Assembly (NCBI GenBank): GCA_009885515.1
Contig: VFKO01000455.1
Location: 1-6,506 of the forward strand
Length of the DNA stretch: 6,506 bases
Source: Rhodobiaceae bacterium
Lineage (GTDB): Bacteria; Pseudomonadota; Alphaproteobacteria; Micropepsales; Micropepsaceae
Reading direction: 5' to 3'
Shown here: piece by piece, positions 1 through 6,303 of the stretch
Numbering within the stretch: position 1 is the stretch's first letter
Layout of the letters: the number at the start of each line of letters is the position of its first letter
Program-made: the position numbers and the translations under genes
Notes under the pieces: model-generated
Told to the model about the DNA's origin: nothing
Seen by the model: the letters and a program-made list of their open reading frames with translations, nothing else
Databases searched by the model: none

Positions 1-201
1 ACAGAAATTGTCAAACGATCCGACAAAGCCAGGGGCTTCGTCGTTCTGCCGAAACGCTGGATCGTCGAACGCTCGATTGCTTGGTTCAACCGTTGCCGCA
101 GGCTGGCCAAGGACTGGGAAAATCTCAACCTCAGCGCCCTTATCTTTCTGCGCCTCGCCTCCATCCGACTCATGCTCAGAAAACTCTGTAATCCTTCATG
201 A
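1..201 (+). CDS. IS5-family transposase, C-terminal fragment (5' end outside window)
   Basis: This open frame enters from the left edge in frame 1 and ends at TGA 199-201, giving 66 visible residues. The segment VLPKRWIVERSIAWFNRCRR (residues 15-34) followed by LAKDWE is the conserved C-terminal block of IS5-family (IS427/IS1031-like) DDE transposases. E23 in WIVER, with R19 four residues before it, fits the R(3)E part of the family's Y(2)R(3)E(6)K signature and is the likely third catalytic acidic residue. The usual lysine of that signature is not seen at the expected place (N30). The enzyme would cut and join the ends of its own element. The two upstream catalytic aspartates and the left end lie outside the window, so it cannot be said whether the element is intact or a remnant. 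The visible part has no frameshift or internal stop. Confidence 0.9.
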   Translation, partial: TEIVKRSDKARGFVVLPKRWIVERSIAWFNRCRRLAKDWENLNLSALIFLRLASIRLMLRKLCNPS

Positions 202-220
202 ACTTTCGGGACGGACTCTC
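202..220 (+). repeat. Probable right terminal inverted repeat of the IS5-type element
   Basis: The bases directly after the transposase stop read ACTTTCGGGACGGACTCTC. The reverse complement starts GAGAGTCCGTCC and ends in GAAAGT, which resembles the GAG-x-CTGTCC-xx-AAAGT type ends of IS5/IS427-group elements as I remember them. A terminal repeat so close to the transposase stop is normal for these compact elements. The left repeat is not in the window, so the exact boundary and the target duplication cannot be confirmed. The element probably ends at about 220. Confidence 0.5.
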
Positions 221-248
221 AGCCCGCGACATCAAAACCAAAGCCGGC

Positions 249-298
249 AGTTCCTCATCCGTCTTGGCCCGCAAAAGCGGCGTGACGGATGAGGGACT
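249..298 (-). terminator. Hairpin terminator of the acyl-CoA synthetase gene
   Basis: A 15-bp stem with one G-U pair is formed by 249-263 and 284-298; the inner 11 bp (CCTCATCCGTC with GACGGATGAGG) are perfect. The 20-base loop contains a second small hairpin, CCGC-AAAA-GCGG (269-280). The outer arm abuts the stop codon of the minus-strand gene ending at 299. On the minus strand the stem is followed, after AACTGCCGGC, by the T-rich stretch TTTGGTTTTG. The position fits transcription termination, although the T tract is interrupted and lies some way from the stem. It could also be an extragenic palindrome. Confidence 0.6.
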
Positions 299-1849
299 TC
301 ACACCCTGCTCGCGCGCCCCGCCCAGAACGGTTTGCGCAGGTCGCGCTTCAGGATTTTCCCCGATCCCGTGCGCGGGATGTCGTCCATGAACGAAATGCT
401 GCGTGGCACTTTATAACCCGCCAGACTCTGCCGCGCGAACGCGGTGATCTGCTCCTTGCTCAACGCGGCGCCCGTGCGCACAACCACAATCGCGTGCACC
501 GCCTCGCCCCATTCGTCGTCGGGAATGCCGAACACGGCGACGTCGTTGATGTCGGCGTGTGCCTCGAGTGCGGCTTCGATCTCAGCCGGATAAATGTTCA
601 CGCCGCCCGAAATGATCATGTCCTTTTTGCGGTCGCAGATATAGTAAAACCCTTCTTCGTCGCGATAGGCGATGTCGCCCACCGTCTGCCAGCCATCTCG
701 CCGGTCGGCCATGAATTTGTCGTGCGCCTTGTGATAGGTCGAAAACATGTTGGCGCTTTTCACATAAAGCTCGCCCTCGGTCTGTGCTGCGGTGACCGCC
801 GCTCCTTCGTCGTCGAACAGCATAATCTCAACCCCAGGCGCCACCTTGCCGCACGATCCCGGCTTCGACAGCTGATGCTCCGGGCGCAACAATGTGTTGA
901 TGCCAAGCTCGGTCGAGCCATAAACCTCAAACAGCGACAGCTTGGGAAAGCGCGACAGATAAAGCTGTTTCAGCGCGTACGACCACGGCGCCGCGTTCGC
1001 TACCATCCGCGCCATCGAACTGACATTGTACCTGGAAAAAACCGCATCGGGCAGCTGGCAAATCCGCCGGATCGGCGTCGGTGCCGCAAACGTTGTGGTG
1101 ACACCATAAGTCTGAACCAGTCGCAGCCAGTCTTCCTCGTCGTATTTGTGCTGCAGCACGCAACTATGCCCTTGCCGGATCGACGTTGCCAGAAACCCGC
1201 CCGGCCCCGAATGATACAGCGGCCCCGTCGTGATGTAGACGTCGCTTGGCAGATACCCGATCTCGCCCCACAATGCCGCCGACTGCGCTGCATTCCCCAG
1301 GGACGAGCGCACCGCACCCTTGGGCTTGCCCGTCGTGCCCGACGTATAGATCATCGTCATTGGCTCGCCCGCCGCCTCGCGCAATTCCGGCGGGGCAGGG
1401 GACAGTTTGACGAGCAACGGCTCCACCCGCGTCTGACCCGCCAGCGGCACCCCGTCGAAAATCAGAACCTCGCGCACTTTCGGTGTCTCAGGACGGATCT
1501 TGGCGAACAAATCTGCAAACTCAGCATCAGCAAACACCACCACCGCGTCCGAATTGTCGACGACGTAGCTGGCTTCTTCATGCGTCAGCCGGTAGTTCAG
1601 CGGTACCCCCACGGCGCCGATCTTGCGCACCGCGTTCGACATTGCCACCAGCCAGCATGAATTCTGCCCGCACGACAGCACCCGGTCGTTCGATTTCACG
1701 CCAAGCTCAATCAAGAGCCGCGCCAGCCGGTTGGCGTTCGCCTCAAGCTCGGCAAAGCTCCATTTCACCAAATGCCCGTCCGGCCGGTCGTCAACCAGCG
1801 CCATCTGGGCCCCAAGTTTGGCTGCAAGGTCTGTCAGAATATCGGTCAT
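299..1849 (-). CDS. Acyl-CoA synthetase (AMP-forming), ANL superfamily, FadD-like
   Basis: This encodes a 516-residue cytoplasmic enzyme expected to activate a carboxylic acid with ATP to an acyl-adenylate and then transfer it to coenzyme A. All core ANL motifs are visible: the P-loop YTSGTTGKPKG at 168-178, AAPTP at 255-259, YGSTE at 310-314, GD at 391-392 (ribose-binding aspartate D392), the hinge block DRKKDMIISGGVNIYP at 406-421, and the C-terminal PRTGSGKILKRDLR with catalytic lysine K498. The length is normal for the family. The frame stays open upstream to 2335, but family similarity begins right at the ATG at 1849 (MTDILTDL), and the 162 extra residues would run antisense through the next gene, so 1849 is chosen. 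A weak GAG lies about 12 bases before this start. The substrate (medium-chain, long-chain, aromatic or other acid) cannot be read from the motifs. It is transcribed divergently from the gene at 2093. Confidence 0.93.
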   Translation of the reverse strand: MTDILTDLAAKLGAQMALVDDRPDGHLVKWSFAELEANANRLARLLIELGVKSNDRVLSCGQNSCWLVAMSNAVRKIGAVGVPLNYRLTHEEASYVVDNSDAVVVFADAEFADLFAKIRPETPKVREVLIFDGVPLAGQTRVEPLLVKLSPAPPELREAAGEPMTMIYTSGTTGKPKGAVRSSLGNAAQSAALWGEIGYLPSDVYITTGPLYHSGPGGFLATSIRQGHSCVLQHKYDEEDWLRLVQTYGVTTTFAAPTPIRRICQLPDAVFSRYNVSSMARMVANAAPWSYALKQLYLSRFPKLSLFEVYGSTELGINTLLRPEHQLSKPGSCGKVAPGVEIMLFDDEGAAVTAAQTEGELYVKSANMFSTYHKAHDKFMADRRDGWQTVGDIAYRDEEGFYYICDRKKDMIISGGVNIYPAEIEAALEAHADINDVAVFGIPDDEWGEAVHAIVVVRTGAALSKEQITAFARQSLAGYKVPRSISFMDDIPRTGSGKILKRDLRKPFWAGRASRV

Positions 1850-2092
1850 GGTCGCAGCACGCTCATTTGAATGTTGGATAGCGCTATCTCGCCGGTAGTC
1901 CACAGAGAATGCAACCGGCAATGTGTGGCCAAAAATGTGATTTGCTCCCCCTGCCCGCCAGGCGTAGCGTCCCGTTCCATGTTCGGTGAGCGCGTTCGGG
2001 CTCGAGTGAGCCGCCTCGCCCCACATTAGTAAGCGCCCCTGCGACGTCGCGGCCGCGCCACTTTCCCCCCAAACTTTAGGAGAATTACGAAA
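1850..2092. promoter_or_regulatory. Divergent intergenic region with candidate operator palindrome
   Basis: This 243-bp region must hold the promoters of the acyl-CoA synthetase (leftward) and the small barrel protein (rightward). A perfect 12-bp palindrome, GATAGCGCTATC, lies at 1877-1888, 28 bases before the synthetase start, where a bound regulator could block transcription. A second, looser inverted pair, GCCGGT (1891-1896) and ACCGGC (1914-1919), lies just beyond it. I could not find convincing -35/-10 hexamers on either strand. No regulator gene is present in the window. The operator role is inferred from position and symmetry only. Confidence 0.35.
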
Positions 2093-2401
2093 ATGATCAT
2101 TACGACAATTTCGTTCATGGTAGCTCCCGGGAAAAACATGGAAGCCAACGAGTACTTCCACACCCTTGTCAGACAAGTGAAAAAGCTGACTGGCACGGAA
2201 CCGACAATCCTCAACCAGCTTGGTGGACCGCTGGGACATTTCCTTCTGCGTGCGCAGTACGACACGCTGAGCGATTGGGATCAGTCGCGCACGAAGATCC
2301 AGAACGACGTGCCATTTCAGAAACTCGTCGCCCAAGCAGGCAACGACGGCCTGTTCATTCCCGGCACGACCACCTCATCGATCTGGCAACAAGTACACTA
2401 A
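2093..2401 (+). CDS. Small protein with dimeric alpha-beta-barrel (NIPSNAP/ABM-like) pattern
   Basis: This encodes a 102-residue protein without signal peptide or membrane segment, so it is probably cytoplasmic. The start is well supported: AGGAG at 2078-2082 lies 10 bases before the ATG. The predicted order is strand (2-9), helix (16-33), strand (37-43), strand (48-57), helix (58-69), a second short helical part (72-83) and a last strand (92-102). The features YFHTLVRQVKK, the YDTLSDWDQSR turn and the FIPGTTTSSIWQQV end resemble NIPSNAP/ABM-type ferredoxin-like barrels, which usually dimerise. Members of that fold include monooxygenases, stress proteins and proteins of unknown role; no catalytic residue can be assigned here. 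Its head-to-head position with an acyl-CoA synthetase suggests shared control. The family assignment rests on pattern only. Confidence 0.8.
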   Translation: MIITTISFMVAPGKNMEANEYFHTLVRQVKKLTGTEPTILNQLGGPLGHFLLRAQYDTLSDWDQSRTKIQNDVPFQKLVAQAGNDGLFIPGTTTSSIWQQVH

Positions 2402-2411
2402 CACACGTGCA

Positions 2412-2436
2412 GGGAGCCGCCCTTGGGGTGGCTCTC
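2412..2436 (+). terminator. Hairpin after the barrel-protein gene
   Basis: GAGCCGCCC at 2414-2422 pairs with GGGTGGCTC at 2426-2434, nine pairs including one G-U, around a three-base loop. Two more pairs can form outside. It begins 11 bases after the stop at 2401. No run of T follows directly (the next bases are TCGCGCC), so it is not a textbook intrinsic terminator; it may pause polymerase or protect the RNA end. Confidence 0.45.
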
Positions 2437-2546
2437 GCGCCTCTGCGTGAATCCCTTGTTTCTCATGGTGAATGTAAGCAAAGCCGTCTTGCGTTTGCCC
2501 GTGGAAGGCGCAGTATGAAGTTGATCGGGTTGGGGGAACCAGCGCC

Positions 2547-2867
2547 ATGGGCATCGTCCGTGTGCTGACCGTTTGCGCCGTCTCGCTACTGGCCTCTGTG
2601 GCAGCCCCGCTGCCAACCCACCCCTATGAGCGTGCCATCCTCTGCCAGGCGCTGTCAGACATCGTGCAGGCCGATGACGCCCGGGCGCTTGAAGCCGGCC
2701 GCGCCATCGCCTTCGCACTTGAAGAGTTCGTGAAGTCCGGCAAGAAACGGCGCAGCAAAATTCTCAGCGACATTTCCGGCGCGGCGATGAAGATGGACAA
2801 ACTCGACGCCACGGTGCGCCACGCCACCTGGACGCAATGCCTGGACGCCTACGCACCCGCGGCCTGA
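2547..2867 (+). CDS. Small exported protein of unknown function
   Basis: This encodes a 106-residue protein that I do not recognise. The N-terminus (R5, then a hydrophobic stretch to about residue 20, ending in ASVAAP) looks like a Sec signal peptide with cleavage near residue 19-20, so the mature protein of about 86 residues should be periplasmic or secreted. The mature part is largely helical by appearance. It has two cysteines, C33 near its start and C98 near its end, which could form a disulfide, and a strongly basic patch, KKRRSK, at 66-71. GGGGG at 2532-2536 precedes the ATG by about ten bases and supports this start. The last 19 bases overlap the end of the convergent sensor-kinase gene. 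The coding strand is supported by the signal peptide and ribosome site, but there is no family match to confirm it. Confidence 0.65.
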   Translation: MGIVRVLTVCAVSLLASVAAPLPTHPYERAILCQALSDIVQADDARALEAGRAIAFALEEFVKSGKKRRSKILSDISGAAMKMDKLDATVRHATWTQCLDAYAPAA

Positions 2868-5674
2868 AGCTGCTGCACATCGTTTGACGGCACCCGATCG
2901 AGCGCGGCGTAAAGCTCTGTCATCTTGATCGGCTTGCTGATATAATCGTTGGCGCCAGCTTGGATGCAACGCTCCCGGTCACCCGACATCGCATTTGCCG
3001 TCAGCGCCACAATATGTGTTTGCCCCGCGCGGCCGGCCATTTCCCGGATTTTCTGCGTCGCTGTAAAACCGTCCATTTCGGGCATCTGAATGTCCATCAG
3101 CACCACGTCATAGCCAAAGCGCTCAACTGCCGCGACCGCCTCCAGTCCATTGGCGGCCATGTCAACGTGATGACCAAGCGGCTCGAGAAATACCCGCAGC
3201 AATTTTTGGTTCACAGCCACATCTTCAGCAACCAGAATACGCAGCGGGGCGTTTTTCTTCGGAGCCGCAGCCAAATGCGGACAGCGCGCCGGTGCCTCGG
3301 CAACGGCTTCCTTAGCGCGTTCAAGCATCAGCTTGAGCGTAAACCGGCTGCCCTGTCCCGGCTGACTGGTGCAGTCAATCGACCCATGCATGAGTTCGGC
3401 CAGCTCACGGCAAATCGCCAGACCCAATCCGGTGCCGCCGTACTTGCGCGTCGTCGAAGAATCGGCCTGCGTGAACGGGGCAAAGATCCGAACCTGTTGT
3501 TCCGCCGTAATTCCGATGCCGCTGTCTGTAACGTCAAACTTCAGCTCCACACTGTTGGCCACACCTGGTTCAGTCGCCACACGCAGCACAACGCTTCCGC
3601 CATCAGTGAATTTGACCGCGTTGCCAATCAGGTTGCTCAGGATCTGCCGGATACGGCTGGCATCGCCAATGACACGCGATTGCAGCAGCGGCGCAAACTC
3701 GACAGAAAGCTCAAGTCCTTTCGTCTTGGCATTGGTCTTGAACAGCTGGATGGCGTCGCTGGCCAGGTCTTTGACGTCAAACGGCGCCAGTTCGAGTTCC
3801 ATCTTCCCCGCCTCGACCTTTGACAGATCGAGAATTTCATTCATCAGCGTCAGCAGTGACTGTCCGGAGTCCGACGCGATTTGCGCATACTCTCTCTGTT
3901 GGCCGTCAAGTGTCGTCTGCTGCAGCGCGCCCAACATGCCCAGCACACCATTCATCGGTGTGCGGATCTCGTGGCTCATGGTGGCAAGAAACCGCGACTT
4001 CGCATGATTGGCGGCTTCCGCGTCGCGCAACGCCGTCGCAAGTGCGGCTTCGCTTGCCCGGCGGGCCATTTCCGACCGGTAAGCAAGAATTAGATTACCA
4101 GCTGTCAGAAGGAACGGCGTGAACAACTCAACGTGAGAACGGTCATAACCACCCGGGCGGTTCGCGATGCCAGCCATGCCGACGAGAGTTCCACCAGCTT
4201 TGATCGGCAATCCCAGGAAGGAATTCAGTGGCAGATGGCCCTTGGGCAAACCACCTTTGCGCGGATCGTTTGCTGCGTCATTGGCAATGACGGGCTCGCC
4301 AGACGTCGCCACGGCACCGAACAGGGTTTTCATGTTGCAGAAAACCATGCCAGTCGCCTGATTTTCTTCGTAGAGTTTCTGAGTTTCTGCGTCCCAGGCA
4401 ATGTTTGTAGTGGCGTGCGCCAGCAAGTACGGCTCACCGGTGGGTTTGAGCAACATCTCGCCAAGAAACCCGTACTCGCTGCCGGTGGAGTCCAGTAGAA
4501 TCTCAACCAGCCTCTCGCAAAGTGCCTTGATATCGTACGTCGCAATGAAGGCGGTTTGCGCTTCGCGCAGCGCCTCAAGCAATTTCTGGGACAGCAGCAG
4601 CTTTTCGCGCGCAACCTGCGCCGCCGACACGTCATAAATGATCCCGGCAAAGCGCCGCCGCCCGTTGGTGCACACTTCGCTGATGGAAAGCCTGATAGGC
4701 AGGATAGATCCGTCTTTGCGTTTTCCGCGAACCTCTGCGGTAAACACCGTGTCGCGTGACTGCTTTGATGCGCGATAGCGCTTTATCGCATTCGTGTGCT
4801 GTGTCGCTTCGGGTTCGGGCATAATCAGCGTGACGTTTCGCCCGATCGCCTCTGCAGCGGAATAGCCGAACATGCGCTCGGCGGCGGCGTTGAAGACTTC
4901 GATTGTGCCCTCTTCGCCGATCACCAGAATGCCATCGGCGGCGCCGCGCAGAACTTTGCTCAACAGGGCGTCTTTCTCGCGGCGCTCCGCCACGGTGCGG
5001 GCCAGGGCCTCGTTAATATCCTGTAACTCGCGAGGGGCCGTTGGCGCCAGCGCCCCGATATTGCCGCCCTCCTCATAGTCTTTGAGGAAACGAATGATAC
5101 TGCGTGCCGGTGCCTGCACCCCACGCCAACTGACGCTGGCGACGACAAAGATCATCGCGAGCGAAAGTGCGGACAGCACGGCGAGCGCTATGAGTGCCGA
5201 CAATTCTGCGGCGCGCGTGACCCCCCCGCGGTCAAGGCGCAGATGCAGTGTCACCGCATTTTTCCCATAGTCGCGCGGTTGGAGCAGCGCCACAGTGCGC
5301 GTAACACCATGATACTCCAGTTTCGGCAGTGCCGCCAAGACTGTACGCGAGCCTAAACCAACCCAAGCCGGATTTGAGGCGGCAATCACTTTGCCGTCCG
5401 CACCGTCGGTAACAAAGGCGAAATCGTATTCTGAATGGAACTGAACTTTCGCCAGTTGAGCGTTCAAGTCCGCAACTGACCAGCGCTCCTCAATGATGTG
5501 CGACAGTTGCTCGACCCGCGCTGCGACACCCAGTTCGAATTCGTTGCCGATGAAAACTTGCGAAAACCAGTACCGGACCGGAACGACGATGACGCACATC
5601 AGCACGGCCATAAACAGGATCGGACGGACAAGCCGCCCTGTGATTGTGTCAAAAAAACGGGGTCTGCCGGTCAT
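2849..5674 (-). CDS. Membrane-bound hybrid sensor histidine kinase (PAS-GAF-HisKA-HATPase-REC)
   Basis: This encodes a 941-residue inner-membrane kinase. Order: membrane helix at about 17-37, periplasmic sensor region 38-155, second membrane helix about 157-181, a degenerate HAMP-like linker to about 232, a FixL-like PAS domain about 236-350, a GAF domain about 375-535, a coiled stretch, then HisKA with the phospho-acceptor H568 in MSHEIRTPMNG. The ATPase domain shows N685 (NAVKF), DSGIG at 717-721, FAPFTQAD at 731-738 and GGTGLGL at 746-752. The C-terminal receiver has acidic E817/D818, phospho-acceptor D861 in LMDIQMPEMDG, T892 and K914. All catalytic residues are present, so both autophosphorylation and transfer to D861 are expected. 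No HPt domain follows, so an external phosphotransfer partner is needed. No ribosome site is seen before the ATG at 5674; a later start (M22) would cut the first membrane helix. The gene ends 19 bases inside the convergent small gene. The signal sensed is unknown. Confidence 0.95.
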   Translation of the reverse strand: MTGRPRFFDTITGRLVRPILFMAVLMCVIVVPVRYWFSQVFIGNEFELGVAARVEQLSHIIEERWSVADLNAQLAKVQFHSEYDFAFVTDGADGKVIAASNPAWVGLGSRTVLAALPKLEYHGVTRTVALLQPRDYGKNAVTLHLRLDRGGVTRAAELSALIALAVLSALSLAMIFVVASVSWRGVQAPARSIIRFLKDYEEGGNIGALAPTAPRELQDINEALARTVAERREKDALLSKVLRGAADGILVIGEEGTIEVFNAAAERMFGYSAAEAIGRNVTLIMPEPEATQHTNAIKRYRASKQSRDTVFTAEVRGKRKDGSILPIRLSISEVCTNGRRRFAGIIYDVSAAQVAREKLLLSQKLLEALREAQTAFIATYDIKALCERLVEILLDSTGSEYGFLGEMLLKPTGEPYLLAHATTNIAWDAETQKLYEENQATGMVFCNMKTLFGAVATSGEPVIANDAANDPRKGGLPKGHLPLNSFLGLPIKAGGTLVGMAGIANRPGGYDRSHVELFTPFLLTAGNLILAYRSEMARRASEAALATALRDAEAANHAKSRFLATMSHEIRTPMNGVLGMLGALQQTTLDGQQREYAQIASDSGQSLLTLMNEILDLSKVEAGKMELELAPFDVKDLASDAIQLFKTNAKTKGLELSVEFAPLLQSRVIGDASRIRQILSNLIGNAVKFTDGGSVVLRVATEPGVANSVELKFDVTDSGIGITAEQQVRIFAPFTQADSSTTRKYGGTGLGLAICRELAELMHGSIDCTSQPGQGSRFTLKLMLERAKEAVAEAPARCPHLAAAPKKNAPLRILVAEDVAVNQKLLRVFLEPLGHHVDMAANGLEAVAAVERFGYDVVLMDIQMPEMDGFTATQKIREMAGRAGQTHIVALTANAMSGDRERCIQAGANDYISKPIKMTELYAALDRVPSNDVQQLQAAGA

Positions 5675-5806
5675 CCAGTAGGTTCGCGTTTGGGAGACAG
5701 TTCAGGTCAAGCTACACGAAACTGGTTACGGGTCTGTGTGAACCACCGGAAAGGATCTGTTAGGGTTCAGACGGTTTTAAGGCGAATTTGCACTTGGAGA
5801 CCTGAG
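5675..5806. promoter_or_regulatory. Divergent intergenic region between sensor kinase and small exported protein
   Basis: This 132-bp region must contain the leftward promoter of the kinase and the rightward promoter of the 79-residue protein. A TTGACC hexamer on the minus strand (5705-5710) resembles a -35 element, but no good -10 element lies at the right distance. GGAG at 5796-5799, seven bases before the ATG at 5807, is a clear ribosome binding site for the rightward gene. No strong palindrome was found. Confidence 0.35.
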
Positions 5807-6046
5807 ATGAAGCGAACAATACTGGGCCTGACCCTGGCGGTGCTGGCAACGCCGGTTCTGGCAGGCGAGGTCGCATGGACCGTGCCCGGCTGGTACGAAG
5901 TCACCGATGTCGAAATCGACGGCTGGCTCAGTGCCGGTCCCTTCGCCAGCAAAGACCAATGCGAAGCGCAGATCGTGCAGGACGATGAGGCAGACTACTA
6001 TTGCCAGGAATTCAATGCAGACCCGGGATGGGTGCGCGGAGATTAG
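5807..6046 (+). CDS. Small exported two-cysteine protein of unknown function
   Basis: This encodes a 79-residue protein with a clear signal peptide: MKR, a hydrophobic core, then PVLA before the likely cleavage after A19. The mature 60 residues are acidic and rich in aromatics (W24, W29, Y30, W40, Y64, Y65, F69, W75), with two cysteines, C52 and C66, spaced to allow a disulfide. The order GWYEV, GWLSAGPF, then C and YYC resembles small periplasmic proteins seen in alphaproteobacteria, but I cannot give a family name. GGAG at 5796-5799 fixes the start; a longer in-frame reading beginning at 5498 would overlap the kinase gene in antisense and lacks a signal peptide, so it is not used. The gene is divergent from the sensor kinase, which leaves open a shared promoter region or a functional link. 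A palindrome about 115 bases after the stop may end its transcript. Confidence 0.8.
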   Translation: MKRTILGLTLAVLATPVLAGEVAWTVPGWYEVTDVEIDGWLSAGPFASKDQCEAQIVQDDEADYYCQEFNADPGWVRGD

Positions 6047-6114
6047 CGCTGTTCGCCAGTCCAAGCCGTACGCGACACTTGAAGGCCTCATTGACATGGC
6101 ACCGCAAGCGGTAG

Positions 6115-6230
6115 CCGCATGCACACAAATATTCGCTCAGTTCTGCACTTTTTAATACTCTGTCATCCCGCGCGCGCTGCAGCGCGCGCGGGATGACATC
6201 ACTTTTTGTATTGGAGATGTGTGCATGCGG
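6115..6230. repeat. 13-bp perfect inverted repeat flanking the palindrome
   Basis: CCGCATGCACACA at 6115-6127 and its exact reverse complement TGTGTGCATGCGG at 6218-6230 enclose the 38-bp palindrome, with the midpoint about seven bases off its centre. The 9-bp direct repeat CGCAAGCGG lies just outside each arm (6103-6111 and 6234-6242). Together these give a nested, nearly symmetric structure of about 140 bp with no recognisable gene. Confidence 0.65.
6161..6198. repeat. Perfect 38-bp extragenic palindrome (REP-like), possible terminator
   Basis: The left half starts TGTCATCCCGCGCGCGCT and the right half is its exact reverse complement, with TGCA at the centre. As a hairpin it makes a 17-bp stem with a four-base loop. 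GTCATCCCG/CGGGATGAC ends are typical, as I recall, of dispersed extragenic palindromes in alphaproteobacterial genomes. On the plus strand the stem is followed after four bases by TTTTT (6203-6207), so it may also terminate transcription from the gene ending at 6046. The alternating CG arms could favour left-handed DNA. Only one copy is in the window, so repetition elsewhere in the genome is inferred. Confidence 0.8.
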
Positions 6231-6303
6231 TTGCGCAAGCGGGGGCAGTCCCTGCGCCCCCGAAGCCACTTGGCGAAGGCGGGCTGCAGGGGATGGGGGG
6301 GCC

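Noticed and set aside
494..1660. A 388-residue plus-strand frame opposite the synthetase
   Set aside because: It is rich in R, H, C and Q, as expected of an antisense shadow, and shows no domain. The opposite strand carries all ANL motifs.
1850..2335. Extension of the acyl-CoA synthetase frame by 162 residues upstream
   Set aside because: The frame is open only because stops are rare in GC-rich DNA. The extension runs antisense through the whole divergent gene's promoter and most of its coding part, and synthetase similarity begins at the 1849 start.
2489..2519. TTGCGT and TATGAA as a promoter for the gene at 2547
   Set aside because: The spacing is 19 bases and the -10 match is poor, so it is no better than chance.
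2960..3823. A 287-residue plus-strand frame opposite the kinase's catalytic part
   Set aside because: It is an antisense shadow of the HisKA, HATPase and receiver coding region, with a low-complexity basic composition and no recognisable motif.
5720..5745. TGGTT and AACCA inverted pair upstream of the kinase
   Set aside because: Only five bases match, across a 13-base gap, which is too weak to call an operator.
5498..5806. Long N-terminal extension of the 79-residue exported protein
   Set aside because: It would overlap the start of the kinase gene in antisense and bury the clear signal peptide and ribosome site at 5796-5809.
6047..6155. Coding potential after the stop of the 79-residue protein
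   Set aside because: The only open frame starts inside that gene in another frame, has no ribosome site and shows no protein-like features.
6240..6262. CGGGGGC/GCCCCCG hairpin as terminator of the OmpA-like gene
   Set aside because: The stem is only seven pairs with a nine-base loop and no T run follows on the minus strand, so it may be a chance match in GC-rich DNA.
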